Assembly: GCA_029821755.1 (NCBI GenBank)
Contig: JALGSV010000038.1
Span: forward strand, 1 to 33,561
Length of the DNA stretch: 33,561 bases
Source of the DNA: Candidatus Zipacnadum vermilionense
GTDB lineage: Bacteria; Armatimonadota; Zipacnadia; Zipacnadales; Zipacnadaceae
Reading direction: 5' to 3'
A program made the translations under genes and the position numbers. This document shows, piece by piece, positions 8,064 to 17,686 of this stretch; within the stretch, counting starts at the first letter, position 1; the number at the start of each line of letters is the position of its first letter. Below the pieces are notes generated by a model. That model made no database searches, was not told where the DNA came from, and was given only the letters and a program-made list of their open reading frames with translations.

Positions 8064-10874
8064 ATGAACCGTTGCCTTGCCTCGTTCGTGACCGTCCTGA
8101 TTGTGCTAGCCGTCCCCGGCCTGACCGCCGAGCAGATGCTGTTCCGAGACGACTTCGCTTCGGCGCGGTCCCGGGAGGGGTGGACGCTGCAACCGCCCAT
8201 GAGCGGATTGGGGCCGATTGCGCGGAATGGGGCGTGGGCCGTAGAGAGAGGGGCGCTGGTGGCTACCGGCGCCGCGGCCCCGTGGACGGTGCGGACGGCG
8301 GGGGATCCCGACTGGACGGACTACCAACTGGCGGTCAAAGTCACCATCCGCCAGCCGGGGCCGAAGGCCGACTACCCGGTTTTCCATGGGGAGTTCGACC
8401 GCTACTTGCCGCGGGAGGAGTTCCCGCCGCTGTGCGACCATACCGGGCAGTACCGCTTCCGCTACTACGCGGGAGAGTTCGACTGGGGCTCGGAGGCGGC
8501 GGTGCTGGTGCGCTACCGGGACCGGAACGACTGCTACCGCGTGCAACTGTCCACCGAGTACCAGGAGATCATCCTGTGGCATGGCGTGGGCGGATACCTG
8601 CAGGTGGTGCCGTGGAAACTGGAGGCGGGCAAGGCGTATGACCTGCGGGTGAAGGCGCAGGGGGCGCGGCTGCAGGTGCTGGTGGATGGGAAGCGAGCTA
8701 TTGACTACTGGCACGAGGCGCTGCCCACGCTGGCGGGCGGGATTGGGCTGGCGGCCTACAACTCGACCGTCGCCTTCTCAGACGTAGCGGTGACGCCTTT
8801 GCCTCCCGCTGGACCCCAGCCCCCGCACCAGGCCCGCTTCGCCCTGCGCCCTTGGCGGACGCTAACCTGGCTTTTCGACGGCAACGAACCGATCACGCTG
8901 CTGGAAAAGAATCGGGCGGATCTCGAGAGCTACGTAAAGGACTCGCTGTTCTACTTCTTTGTGAAGTTGCGGCCGGGGTATCGGCCGGAATATCAATGCT
9001 GGATTGCGGCGCTGATCGGGGGCCAGGCGACGCAACTGCAGGGCGAGGAGAGCGACATCAAGCTGACGGGCGTAGGGACGGACCGCTTGACGATGCAGTT
9101 TGACACCGCCATGCCGGACGGGTCGCTCAAGGTGCACCATACCGACGTGGTCTCCTACGATCGCATTCGGGGTACCTACCGGCATGACCTGCAGAGCGAC
9201 CTGGCCTTTGTCCGGGACACGACCATTTCCATCCTGGAGTTCTTCGACCCCCTCACCTATAACAACAAGGAGCCGGGGCGCGGGGTCAAGTACACGTGGC
9301 TACCCGCGGGGCATCAGTGGATGGTGATCACGGGGGAGGACGGCACGCTGTACCGGATGCCCATTTCGCAGGCCGTGTCCCTGGTCAACAGCTGGTACGG
9401 TACGCCGGACCACTCCCTCTGGATGTTCTACCCCGACCGCGCCGTCTGTCCGGTGTTTGAGACCTCCACGCCGGGAGAGAAGACTTACTACGAGGTCTGC
9501 CACTGGGGATACGACTGGCACCAGCGGTTCATGTGGAACGCGGAACCGCGCGTCTTCAAGGCTGGGGATACCTTCACCGTCAAGTACGCCCTCGCCGGCT
9601 ATCGGCCGGAGGAGGGGGAGAAGCTGTTCCTGGCGTCCAAGCTGCACCCCAAAAGCGATGACCCCGAGGCCATCAAACGCAACGTCTTCCTCACCGTCCC
9701 TAGCGCCTATGCCTTCCCGGTGTGTGACCCGGCGGGGAACGACTTCAAGGAACTGGAGACCGCGCGGAAGCCTTACGTGGGGTGGCAGTGGACGGGCGAC
9801 TACGAGATGGACCGCGAAGTGGGGCACGGAGACAACTACTCGCTGCGCCTGGCCGGCCCGGCCTCGGTGACGGGGATGTTCTACCACCACATGCTGGACT
9901 CGTACGAGAAGCGCTACCTGTGTAGCTTCTGGGTCAAGACCCAGGGGGTCAAGGGGCATGTGGTGGCCAAGCTGAAGTACTCCTTCGGTCCGGAGCCCTG
10001 CGACACGCTGGACCTGGGACTGTCGGGGGACAACGACTGGACGCAAGTCGCCTTTGTGAGCACCGTACCGATCGCGACGATCAAGACCTACGACTCCTCG
10101 GACTTTATCTTGAGTCTGGAGGGAACGGGTAGGGTGTGGCTCGACGACTGGTCGGTGCGGCCTCTGGCTGACGATGAGCAACCCAGGGAACTGCGGCCCA
10201 CACCCACCCCTACCCAGCCGGTCCTGTCGCCTGACTACCTGCTATACCTGCGGGCGGACGAGGGGGTGGGGACATCCTGCTTCGACAGCAGCGGGCACGG
10301 AAACAACGCCAAGCTGCACGGCGTGAGTTGGGTGCAGAGCGGGAGGCGAGCGGTGCTGCGTTTTGAGGATGAGGCCTGCGCGTTCATCCCCAACTTGTCG
10401 CCGGAGCTGCAGATTCAGAAAGACGGTCTGTACTCGGGCGCGGGGCTGAGCATTGACGCCTGGGTGCGCCCGGCGGCGGGGAAGGGCGGGGGGAGCATTG
10501 TCGGGATGCTCAACTCGCCGTGGCTCTACCTAAGCGCTGCCGGCGACAAGTTCACGCTCAACTTCGCCGTAACCGTAGCGGGCAAGGGCGCGACGCTCAG
10601 TGCCCCGGCGACGGTCCCCGCTGACCAGTGGACCCACGTAGCGGCGACAGTGGGGGAGGACAACGTGGCGCGGCTGTATGTAGGCGGCAAGCAGGTGGCG
10701 GAGCAGGTACTGGCGGGGAAGATTGGGTACAGTGCTTGGTACCAGGCGATCAGCCTGGGGACGTATGGGAAGATATACGGGAACTACTATACCGGGGACC
10801 TGGCGGAGGTGCGGTGGTGGACTCGGGCGGCGACCGCAGCAGAGATAGCGGCAGCGGCAGCTACGGCGCCCTAG
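8064..10874 (+). CDS. secreted multidomain LamG protein, paralogue 1
   Basis: ATG 8064 has AGGAG 8 bases upstream and begins a signal peptide (MNRCLASFVTVLIVLAVPGLTA). The 936-residue product reads as four parts. Residues about 25-255 are a concanavalin-like jelly roll of the DUF1080 type (LFRDDFA..., YRVQLSTEYQEIILWHG). Residues about 265-570 are an unassigned beta-rich domain containing LTYNNKEPG and CHWGYDWHQ. Residues about 575-715 resemble a galactose-binding carbohydrate module, ending GRVWLDDWSVRPL. Residues about 735-930 are a LamG domain (FDSSGHGNNAKLHG, LSIDAWVRP, WTHVAATV). I see no recognised catalytic site, so it may bind glycans or carry an undescribed activity in the middle domain. 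The next gene is a full-length paralogue 25 bases downstream. Confidence 0.72.
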   Translation: MNRCLASFVTVLIVLAVPGLTAEQMLFRDDFASARSREGWTLQPPMSGLGPIARNGAWAVERGALVATGAAAPWTVRTAGDPDWTDYQLAVKVTIRQPGPKADYPVFHGEFDRYLPREEFPPLCDHTGQYRFRYYAGEFDWGSEAAVLVRYRDRNDCYRVQLSTEYQEIILWHGVGGYLQVVPWKLEAGKAYDLRVKAQGARLQVLVDGKRAIDYWHEALPTLAGGIGLAAYNSTVAFSDVAVTPLPPAGPQPPHQARFALRPWRTLTWLFDGNEPITLLEKNRADLESYVKDSLFYFFVKLRPGYRPEYQCWIAALIGGQATQLQGEESDIKLTGVGTDRLTMQFDTAMPDGSLKVHHTDVVSYDRIRGTYRHDLQSDLAFVRDTTISILEFFDPLTYNNKEPGRGVKYTWLPAGHQWMVITGEDGTLYRMPISQAVSLVNSWYGTPDHSLWMFYPDRAVCPVFETSTPGEKTYYEVCHWGYDWHQRFMWNAEPRVFKAGDTFTVKYALAGYRPEEGEKLFLASKLHPKSDDPEAIKRNVFLTVPSAYAFPVCDPAGNDFKELETARKPYVGWQWTGDYEMDREVGHGDNYSLRLAGPASVTGMFYHHMLDSYEKRYLCSFWVKTQGVKGHVVAKLKYSFGPEPCDTLDLGLSGDNDWTQVAFVSTVPIATIKTYDSSDFILSLEGTGRVWLDDWSVRPLADDEQPRELRPTPTPTQPVLSPDYLLYLRADEGVGTSCFDSSGHGNNAKLHGVSWVQSGRRAVLRFEDEACAFIPNLSPELQIQKDGLYSGAGLSIDAWVRPAAGKGGGSIVGMLNSPWLYLSAAGDKFTLNFAVTVAGKGATLSAPATVPADQWTHVAATVGEDNVARLYVGGKQVAEQVLAGKIGYSAWYQAISLGTYGKIYGNYYTGDLAEVRWWTRAATAAEIAAAAATAP

Positions 10875-10899
10875 GGTGCCATGTTAAGGAGTGATCCTC

Positions 10900-13755
10900 G
10901 TGTCCTGGACCTATCTGCTACTCATGACTACGGTGTGCGTGGCGCTGCTGGTGTCCGGCGCCTGGGCGGCCGACCAGCCGCTATTCCAGGACGACTTCCG
11001 CACTTCCCGGTCCCTGCGAGACTGGGCCTTGCTGCCGCCGGTGGATGCCCTGGGGCCGATCCCGGGTAATGGGGAGTGGAAGGTGGGTCAGGGCGCGCTG
11101 GTCGCTACGGGAACGGCGAAACCGTGGACCATCCGGACCGCCGGGGACGCGACCTGGGGAGACTATAAGGTCTCGGCGCAGGTGACCATCCAGAAGCCTG
11201 GGCCGAAGTCGGACTTCCCGATCTTCCACGCGGAGTGGGACCGGTACTTGCCGCGAGAGTGGTTCCCCCCGCTGTGCGACCACACCGGGCAGTATCGCTT
11301 CCGCTACTACGCCGGGGAGTTTGATTGGGGCTCGGACGCCGGGGTCTGGTTCCGCTATCAGGACCGGGAAAACTGCTACCGGGTGCAACTGTCCAACGAG
11401 TACCAGGAGATGATCCTGTGGCACGGGATCGGTGGGTATCTGGCCGTGGTTCCGTGCAAGGTGGAGCCGGGCAAGGCGTACAAGCTGGAAATTCTGGCGC
11501 AGGGGCCGCACCTCCAGGTGCTCCTGAACGGGAAGAAGAAGATTGACTACTGGCATGAGTGCCTGCCGACGCTGACCGGGAAGATCGGGGTGGGGGCGTA
11601 TCAGGCGACGGCAGCCTTCGACAACGTAAGCGTAGCCGCCCTTCCCCCTCCTCCGGCTACCCCCCAGCACCAGGCGAACTTCAGTACGCGGCAGTGGCGG
11701 GGGACGCGGTGGATCTTCGACGGAGGCGAGCCGATCGTGCTGCTGGAAAAGGGGCGCCCCCAGCCGGAGCCGGGGTACTGCACGGAGATGCTCTCGTACT
11801 ACTTCGTGAAGCTGCGACCGGGGTATCGGCCCATGTACCAGGCGTGGGTCGGGGTCAGGCCGGACTATCCGGAGAGCTCCGGAAACGCGCTGGTCGGGAC
11901 CGTGGACGACATCGCGACCACCGGCGAGAACAGCGACGAGCTGGCCATCACCTTCAACACCGCCCAGCTCGGGGGGACGATGAAGGCGGTAAACACCGAC
12001 ACTCTTACATACGACGCGGTACGAGGGACCTACCGGCACGATATGGTGAACCAGATCACCTGGCTACAAGAGGCCAAGATGCCCTTCCTGGAGTTCTGTG
12101 ACCCGCTAACCTATAACAACAAGGAGCCGGGGCTGAGCAACAAGTACCGGTGGCTGCCCGCGGGGCACCAGTGGGGCGTTTTCCTGAACGAGGACGACAC
12201 CATCCGGCGGCACCCGATCTCCCAGTCCCTGAACATGGAGGGGCAGAACAACTGGTACACCAACCCCGGACACTCCTACTGGGTGCTGACGCCGGATCGA
12301 GCGGTGTGTCCCGCCTGGGAGCACCTGACGCCGGAGATGAAGTGCAACATCGGCGTCTGCCACTGGGGCTATGACTGGCACCAGTACGTCTACTGGGGCT
12401 GGGACAAGCAGCGGACCTTCCAGCCAGGCGAGGAGTACACCGTCCACTACGTGATGACCGGATACACCCCCGCGGAGGGGGAGAAGTTGTTCCTGGCTTC
12501 CACCTTACACCCAGCCGTGGAGAATCCTGAGCCCGAGGGCAAGCACTTCGGCTTCCTGCAGGTCCCCAGCGAGTTGTCCTACCCCGTGGTGGAGCCAGCC
12601 GGGACCAGCTTCGACAAGCTCTACGACGCCCGGGTGCCGTACATCGGGTGGCAGTGGTACGGGGACTACGACAACGAGCGGCAGGTGGGCCGGACGGACC
12701 GGTACTCGATGCGGATCGACGGTCCCGCCAAGGTCAACGGACAGTTCTACCACCACATGATAGACGGGAACGCCCAGCGCTACTTGTGCACCTTCTGGCT
12801 CAATACGAAGGGCGTAAGGGGGCCGGCGCCTGTGGCGGTGCTGCAGTACCCCTGGAATGAGAAACTCCACAAGGACATCATCGACACGGGACTGGTGGGA
12901 GACAACGACTGGACGGAGTTCTCCTTCATCACCACGGTGCCGGTGATCACCGCCGAGACCTATGACTCCAGCGAATTCAACTTGGAATGCCGGGGCGTGG
13001 GGACGGTGTGGCTGGATGACTGGTCAGTAAGGCCGCTGGCCGACGACGAGCAGGTTGCCGAGAAGCGAGGCGGGGCGCTGCCGGTCTCTGAGACGATGTC
13101 AGCTGACTTCTTGCTGGACCTGCCCTGCACCGAGGGAGCCGGTCAGTCCTTATGGGATGCCAGCGGGCACAACAACAACGGGAAGGCGCACTCCGTGACC
13201 TGGGTCAAGGCGGGGGACCGCTGGGCCCTACACTTCGATGGCAAGGACTCGGCGGCGTACGTCCCGCTGCCCTCGCCGGAGCTGAAGCCGGGGGAGAAGG
13301 GGGCGTACCAGCAGGAGGGACTGACGCTGGAGGCCTGGGTGCGACCGACGGCCAAGATGCCGGGCGGGGCCATCCTGGGATACGGGAACTCACCGATTAT
13401 CCAACTGCAGGCGAACGGAGACAACTTCCAGGCGATCTTCGGGTGTGGAGACGATAGCAAGGGATACACCCAACTGCTCTCGAAGCCTGAGATCGTAGCG
13501 GAGCAATGGGCCCATGTGGCGGCGACGATCTCGCCCGATGGTCATGCCCGGCTGTACGTGAACGGCAACCTGGCCGAGGACAAAGTGATGGGCGGGAAGA
13601 TCAACTTCACCTCGTGGTACCCGGCGATCAGCATCGGTAACTACGGGAAGATGGGCAGTCTGTACGCGGGGGACCTGACCGGCCTGCGTTGGTGGAGCCG
13701 AGCGGCGACGGAGGAAGAGATAGTGGCGGCGCGGGGGAAGGACAGGCCGGGGTAG
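10900..13755 (+). CDS. secreted multidomain LamG protein, paralogue 2
   Basis: Start GTG 10900 is favoured: AAGGAG (10886-10891) sits 8 bases upstream and the product opens with MSWTYLLLMTTVCVALLVSG, a signal peptide. A GTG at 10891 lies within the Shine-Dalgarno sequence and is less likely. The 951-residue protein matches its upstream neighbour in domain order along its whole length. Shared blocks include PLCDHTGQYRFRYYAGEFDW, LTYNNKEPG, CHWGYDWHQ, WQWYGDYD/WQWTGDYE and VWLDDWSVRPLADDEQ. It ends in a LamG domain (LTLEAWVRP, WAHVAATI). Divergence is spread evenly, so the duplication is not recent. Retention of both copies suggests related but different glycan targets, which is inference. Confidence 0.72.
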   Translation: MSWTYLLLMTTVCVALLVSGAWAADQPLFQDDFRTSRSLRDWALLPPVDALGPIPGNGEWKVGQGALVATGTAKPWTIRTAGDATWGDYKVSAQVTIQKPGPKSDFPIFHAEWDRYLPREWFPPLCDHTGQYRFRYYAGEFDWGSDAGVWFRYQDRENCYRVQLSNEYQEMILWHGIGGYLAVVPCKVEPGKAYKLEILAQGPHLQVLLNGKKKIDYWHECLPTLTGKIGVGAYQATAAFDNVSVAALPPPPATPQHQANFSTRQWRGTRWIFDGGEPIVLLEKGRPQPEPGYCTEMLSYYFVKLRPGYRPMYQAWVGVRPDYPESSGNALVGTVDDIATTGENSDELAITFNTAQLGGTMKAVNTDTLTYDAVRGTYRHDMVNQITWLQEAKMPFLEFCDPLTYNNKEPGLSNKYRWLPAGHQWGVFLNEDDTIRRHPISQSLNMEGQNNWYTNPGHSYWVLTPDRAVCPAWEHLTPEMKCNIGVCHWGYDWHQYVYWGWDKQRTFQPGEEYTVHYVMTGYTPAEGEKLFLASTLHPAVENPEPEGKHFGFLQVPSELSYPVVEPAGTSFDKLYDARVPYIGWQWYGDYDNERQVGRTDRYSMRIDGPAKVNGQFYHHMIDGNAQRYLCTFWLNTKGVRGPAPVAVLQYPWNEKLHKDIIDTGLVGDNDWTEFSFITTVPVITAETYDSSEFNLECRGVGTVWLDDWSVRPLADDEQVAEKRGGALPVSETMSADFLLDLPCTEGAGQSLWDASGHNNNGKAHSVTWVKAGDRWALHFDGKDSAAYVPLPSPELKPGEKGAYQQEGLTLEAWVRPTAKMPGGAILGYGNSPIIQLQANGDNFQAIFGCGDDSKGYTQLLSKPEIVAEQWAHVAATISPDGHARLYVNGNLAEDKVMGGKINFTSWYPAISIGNYGKMGSLYAGDLTGLRWWSRAATEEEIVAARGKDRPG

Positions 13756-13832
13756 GCTCGCAGGACAAAGACTGAGTCACTGACCTTCTCATGTTGGCAA
13801 GTGCGTCGCCGACCGCGGAGCCTCACCCCCTA

Positions 13833-13857
13833 CCCCCTCCCCTTGCAGGGGAGGGGG
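13833..13857. repeat. CCCCCTCCCC/GGGGAGGGGG hairpin repeat
   Basis: Perfect 10-bp arms (13833-13842, 13848-13857) surround TTGCA in the 156-base gap before the GATase/PHP-like gene. The surrounding 'cctcacccccta...gagggggaga' is a typical dispersed intergenic repeat, related to the hairpin at 8013-8034. No poly-T tail is present. Confidence 0.6.
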
Positions 13858-13911
13858 AGACAGAGAGAAGGGACGGCTCGCCCGGCATCACGATAGGGAG
13901 ACGATTTCCAC

Positions 13912-16900
13912 ATGACCAGACTGCTCTGTTCGCTCTCGATCGCCATTCTACTCGCGGCCTCACTGGCCGCGTTGCCCGCGCACGCCGCTGACCGGAAGCC
14001 AGCCATCCTCGCCGCGCTGGTCTATGCAGAACAGGGCCGGCCCTGGATGAAGGAACTGCAGAAGCAGGGGTACGAGGTGCAGGTGCTCGCGAGCCCGCGG
14101 GACCTGACCTGGGACCTGCTCCAGCAGTTCAACGTGCTGCTGGTGGCGGACTTCCCCATTGACCCGGAAGGGACGCATCCGGGCCCGAATGTGCTGTGGC
14201 CGCAACATGCGGCGGTGTGGCAAGAAGCGGTGACGCGGTTCGTCGCGGAGGGCGGCGGCGTGCTACTAATGGGCTCGGCGCAGGGGGGCGATACGGTCGG
14301 GGGCGCGAAGACGCAGCACCTGGTCAACGAACTGCTGGCCCCTGCCGGCGGACAGGTACTCTTCGAGAAGGTTCTGGACCCCAAGCACTCCTGGGTGCAG
14401 CCGCGCAAGATCGCATGGCGCTACGGCTGGACGACCAACCTCGCCGAATCGCCGCTCACTGAGGGGCTGGGGGCGGTGTACTACCCGGAGCAGGCGTTCA
14501 TGTACAGCCCGGTGTCGGCGGCGCTCAAGGTGAGTCCAGAGTGGCAGGTGCTGGTGCGGGGGATGGACTCGGCGGCCAGCCATGGGCCGAGCTATCCGGG
14601 GGCGATTCACGCCCCGTCCTTCCTGGAGGCGACGCCGGGGACCTATCCCACCGCTCCGCCGTTGATCGCCACCCGGCAAATGGGCGAGGGGCGCATGGCG
14701 GCTTCGGGGATCAGCCACTTCATGTCGCTGCTGTGGCAGGAGCATCCGGCGGCGGAGGATATCTGCATCAGCCGGGGAGACGGGGTGACCCCCAGTGACC
14801 TGGGGAAGCTGCTGTCCAACCTGTATGGCTGGCTGGCCCAGCCGTCGCTTCAGGCGGACAACCTGGGCGGTTTCGCGGCCCCACCCCCGGAGGCGGGGAA
14901 GCTACCGAGCGACTGGGGCGAGGTGAAGCCGATCGACTGGGCTGGGGTCAAGATCGGGGAGCAATCGCAGGCGCTGGTGGGGATGATTGGCGCGCATACG
15001 GCCGCGGGGGGCGGGAAGGGTACGGTGGCGGAGTGGGCAGTGGCGGCGCAGGCGGCCGGGCTGGACTGGTTGGCCTTCACCGAAGACTTTACCCAAATGA
15101 CGCAGCCGAAATGGGAGAAGCTGCGGGAGGACTGCAAGGCGGCGACGGACGATGACTTCCTGGCTGTGCCCGGAATCGAGATCTACGACGTGGGGGGGAA
15201 CCGCTGGGTGCAGTTCGGCACCAGCGTGCGCTGGTGGCCGCAGGAGTGGCTGAGCGCGGACGGAAAGAAGATCAAGGACGCGCAGAATTTCTGCCTCAGC
15301 CAGAACCTGGCCCCAACTACCCCGATCTGCGTCAAGACCAACCCCCATCCGCCGTGGTCGTATCGCTTCCTGAGTACCTTCTCCGTCTTCACCGGAGAGC
15401 GTGGCAAGACTATTGACGAGTCGCTGGAGGGCTATCTGATTGACCAGGAACAGGAGAATGAGCTACAGCCGGTAGCGGTCAACCTGATGTACGACCCCTT
15501 GGAGCTGGGCCAGTCCGGCGGGTTCTTCCGGACATACCTGCGCGGTTCGGCCGCGCAGGCGCGCAACTGGTTCAATGAGCCCAACTGGCGCCCCTCGACC
15601 AGCTACGTCTCCGACGGCCCCCGAATTCAGGCGTGGGAGGGCTACAACCTCACCCGGTCGACACTGGGGGAGTACTATGTTCCAGGGACGGAGCGCTGGC
15701 GCGTGCGGCTTAAGGTGCGGGCGGAGGCAGGGCTGAAGGAGGTCCGCATCTACGATGGAACGGAGCTCTACGCGCGCTACCTGCCGGAAGGCCCGGAGTG
15801 CGATCTGACGGTGGCCGGCCTGCACGACCGCTCGCGGCGGCTGGTGGCGGTGGTGACCGATCAGCAGGGCGGACAGGCAGTGACGCACTGCCTCCTGGTC
15901 GTGGATTTCCTCGGCCGGCTGCAGATGTGCGGCGATCGCAACAACACCATGCCCAACTCGATTATCCGCGAGGAGAGCGGGCCGGTCATCATGGGTGTTC
16001 CGGCGACCATGCAGGACAAGGGGCGCTGGCCCAACCTGATCGCACGCCCGATGGTCGACTGGTGGTACATGGGGTTGTCGGGATGGGACGGGGGGTTCGG
16101 GTGGTCGGGGTTCGGGGCGACGCCCACAGTAGCCTTGGAGGGCTGGAAGGGGCAGGGGTTCTACTTCGGCCGTACGGGGAGCGTCGTGGTCGGCAAAGAC
16201 GTGATAATCCAGAACTGGAGACTGGAGAACGAATACCTGCCCGTGCCCGGCGGGAACCTGCCGGCCACTATCAACCTGACCCCCTACATACCCTTCCAGC
16301 CGTTGGAGCCGTTCACGGCCGAGGTGCGCGAGGTGGCGCTGGTCAAGCGAGCGTATGACCTCTCGATGACTGTGGTGGAGGGGACGCTCCGGTTCAAGCG
16401 CGACGTCGTCTTCGACCCGCAGGCGGCGGCGAGCCTGCAGTTGGGCCAGATGTGGCCGACGCCGAGGGCAGGGGAGTACGACCACTTCGCTTTCTCCTTG
16501 CCGGGAGTGCGGACGATCGCCGGGTTGCTGCCTGCGAAGGACAAGCCCTTCACCTTCGACGGGCCGGTCCCGCCGGGGTCGTACTACGCGATCTACCCCT
16601 GCCTGACCGGGGCGCAGGGGCTGATGGTGCTGGATGAGGGCTATAGCATGCGCGTGGAGGGTGCGGAGAACTGGGTGCGGGGCTTCGTCAACCAATCGCG
16701 CCCCGGCGAGAAGATCACGGCGGGGACGGTGCTGCGATACCGCTTCCTGTGTTTGGTAGGCGACTATGACGGCCCGGCGACTAACGCCGAGATCGAGTGG
16801 GTACGGGAGAGCTTGGGTGTCACCGGCAAGCCGGCCTACGAAGTGCAAGCGCAACAGGGAAAGGTTAGGGATACGCGACTGTTCCTGGATCTGGAGGCGC

Positions 16901-17316
16901 AGGAAGGTGGGTTCACGGGGCTTCTCCAGAAGACTACCACCCGGCGGCTGCCGCAGCGGCTACCGATTCGCGTCTACGGCCTCAACCCCAACTGGTCGGC
17001 GGCGGTGTGGGATCGGCAGGCCAAGACGCTGGAGCCCTTCGGCGTCGGCGACGGCGTGGGGTATGCCTCGGTGGACCTGGACAAGGGGCCGGCGGACGTC
17101 TACATCGGGAATCTAGTGACCTGCAACCAGCCGGCGATGAGGCTGTGGGTGTTGGAGGAGGGGCCGGACCGGGTGAAGGTAGTGGCGCAGAACCCGACGG
17201 ACAAGGAGCTAGCGACGACGGTGAAGTCCGGGGCGGGGTACGATCGGGTGCCGGCGTTCGCCGAGACGGTCACGGTCCCGGCGGGGGGGCAGGTGGAGTT
17301 TGGGGTGGGCAAGTGA
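13912..17316 (+). CDS. secreted GATase-like and degenerate PHP-domain protein
   Basis: ATG 13912 follows AGGGAG at 11 bases and opens a signal peptide cut after PAHA (residues 1-25). The 1134-residue product begins with a class-I glutamine-amidotransferase-like or ThuA-like fold (about 28-300: PAILAALVYAEQG, NVLLVADFP, RFVAEGGGVLLMG). A PHP-like segment follows at about 355-480 (GMIGAHTAAGGG, EWAVAAQAAGLDWLAFTED, FLAVPGIEIYDV). The PHP family normally has an HxH metal motif at the first position and a DH at the second; here these read GAHTA and TED, so metal chemistry may be lost or altered. The remaining roughly 650 residues are beta-rich and unassigned. The final 90 bases recur at 20633-20722. 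A scaffold or glycan-processing role is inferred from context only. Confidence 0.62.
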   Translation: MTRLLCSLSIAILLAASLAALPAHAADRKPAILAALVYAEQGRPWMKELQKQGYEVQVLASPRDLTWDLLQQFNVLLVADFPIDPEGTHPGPNVLWPQHAAVWQEAVTRFVAEGGGVLLMGSAQGGDTVGGAKTQHLVNELLAPAGGQVLFEKVLDPKHSWVQPRKIAWRYGWTTNLAESPLTEGLGAVYYPEQAFMYSPVSAALKVSPEWQVLVRGMDSAASHGPSYPGAIHAPSFLEATPGTYPTAPPLIATRQMGEGRMAASGISHFMSLLWQEHPAAEDICISRGDGVTPSDLGKLLSNLYGWLAQPSLQADNLGGFAAPPPEAGKLPSDWGEVKPIDWAGVKIGEQSQALVGMIGAHTAAGGGKGTVAEWAVAAQAAGLDWLAFTEDFTQMTQPKWEKLREDCKAATDDDFLAVPGIEIYDVGGNRWVQFGTSVRWWPQEWLSADGKKIKDAQNFCLSQNLAPTTPICVKTNPHPPWSYRFLSTFSVFTGERGKTIDESLEGYLIDQEQENELQPVAVNLMYDPLELGQSGGFFRTYLRGSAAQARNWFNEPNWRPSTSYVSDGPRIQAWEGYNLTRSTLGEYYVPGTERWRVRLKVRAEAGLKEVRIYDGTELYARYLPEGPECDLTVAGLHDRSRRLVAVVTDQQGGQAVTHCLLVVDFLGRLQMCGDRNNTMPNSIIREESGPVIMGVPATMQDKGRWPNLIARPMVDWWYMGLSGWDGGFGWSGFGATPTVALEGWKGQGFYFGRTGSVVVGKDVIIQNWRLENEYLPVPGGNLPATINLTPYIPFQPLEPFTAEVREVALVKRAYDLSMTVVEGTLRFKRDVVFDPQAAASLQLGQMWPTPRAGEYDHFAFSLPGVRTIAGLLPAKDKPFTFDGPVPPGSYYAIYPCLTGAQGLMVLDEGYSMRVEGAENWVRGFVNQSRPGEKITAGTVLRYRFLCLVGDYDGPATNAEIEWVRESLGVTGKPAYEVQAQQGKVRDTRLFLDLEAQEGGFTGLLQKTTTRRLPQRLPIRVYGLNPNWSAAVWDRQAKTLEPFGVGDGVGYASVDLDKGPADVYIGNLVTCNQPAMRLWVLEEGPDRVKVVAQNPTDKELATTVKSGAGYDRVPAFAETVTVPAGGQVEFGVGK
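17227..17316 (+). repeat. 90-bp direct repeat, copy 1
   Basis: The last 90 bases of the GATase/PHP-like gene, including its TGA, recur at 20633-20722 with three mismatches by eye. Two of the three are synonymous in the shared reading frame (TAC/TAT and GCG/GCC); the third changes Ala to Pro. Confidence 0.9.
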
Positions 17317-17413
17317 GGGGACTGACGCCGGAGCGCTGCTCACCCTTGCCTTGCCCGCGGGGAGTCACACGTTCACCATCATCACGGAATAAGGATAGAT
17401 GGAAGGAGCCCTC

Positions 17414-17686
17414 ATGAAGACGACAGCTTCACGCTGGACAGTGGGCGTGCTGCTCCTACTAGTCGGGACTCTTCCGCTCCGCGCCGCGGTTAGCGTGGAG
17501 CGGGTCTGGCCGGACAAGATGGTCTATGCGCCTAACTCGCCGGCGGTCTTACAGGTCGACCTGAAGAACGCAGGTGAGGCTCCCGTCAACGTGACGGTGG
17601 TCTTTGAGTTGATGAGCGAACTGGACCGCAAGGAAGAAATTGCTCGGCAGGCCGTGGCCCTCGGTCCAACGCGACCGACACACTGA
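17414..17686 (+). CDS. glycosidase-like protein, N-terminal piece before frameshift
   Basis: ATG 17414 has AAGGAG at 17403-17408, 5 bases upstream, and starts a signal peptide (MKTTASRWTVGVLLLLVGTL). An immunoglobulin-like or CARDB-like strand-rich segment follows (SPAVLQVDLKNAGEAPVNV). The frame leaves the true coding path near 17663-17667 and stops at TGA 17684-17686. The next frame continues the same domain with NATDTLNLSWNTGRHDFGHA, so one missing base in the CTCGGTCCAACG stretch explains the break. This is the first part of a gene that runs to 20577, about 1054 residues when joined. Confidence 0.75.
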   Translation: MKTTASRWTVGVLLLLVGTLPLRAAVSVERVWPDKMVYAPNSPAVLQVDLKNAGEAPVNVTVVFELMSELDRKEEIARQAVALGPTRPTH

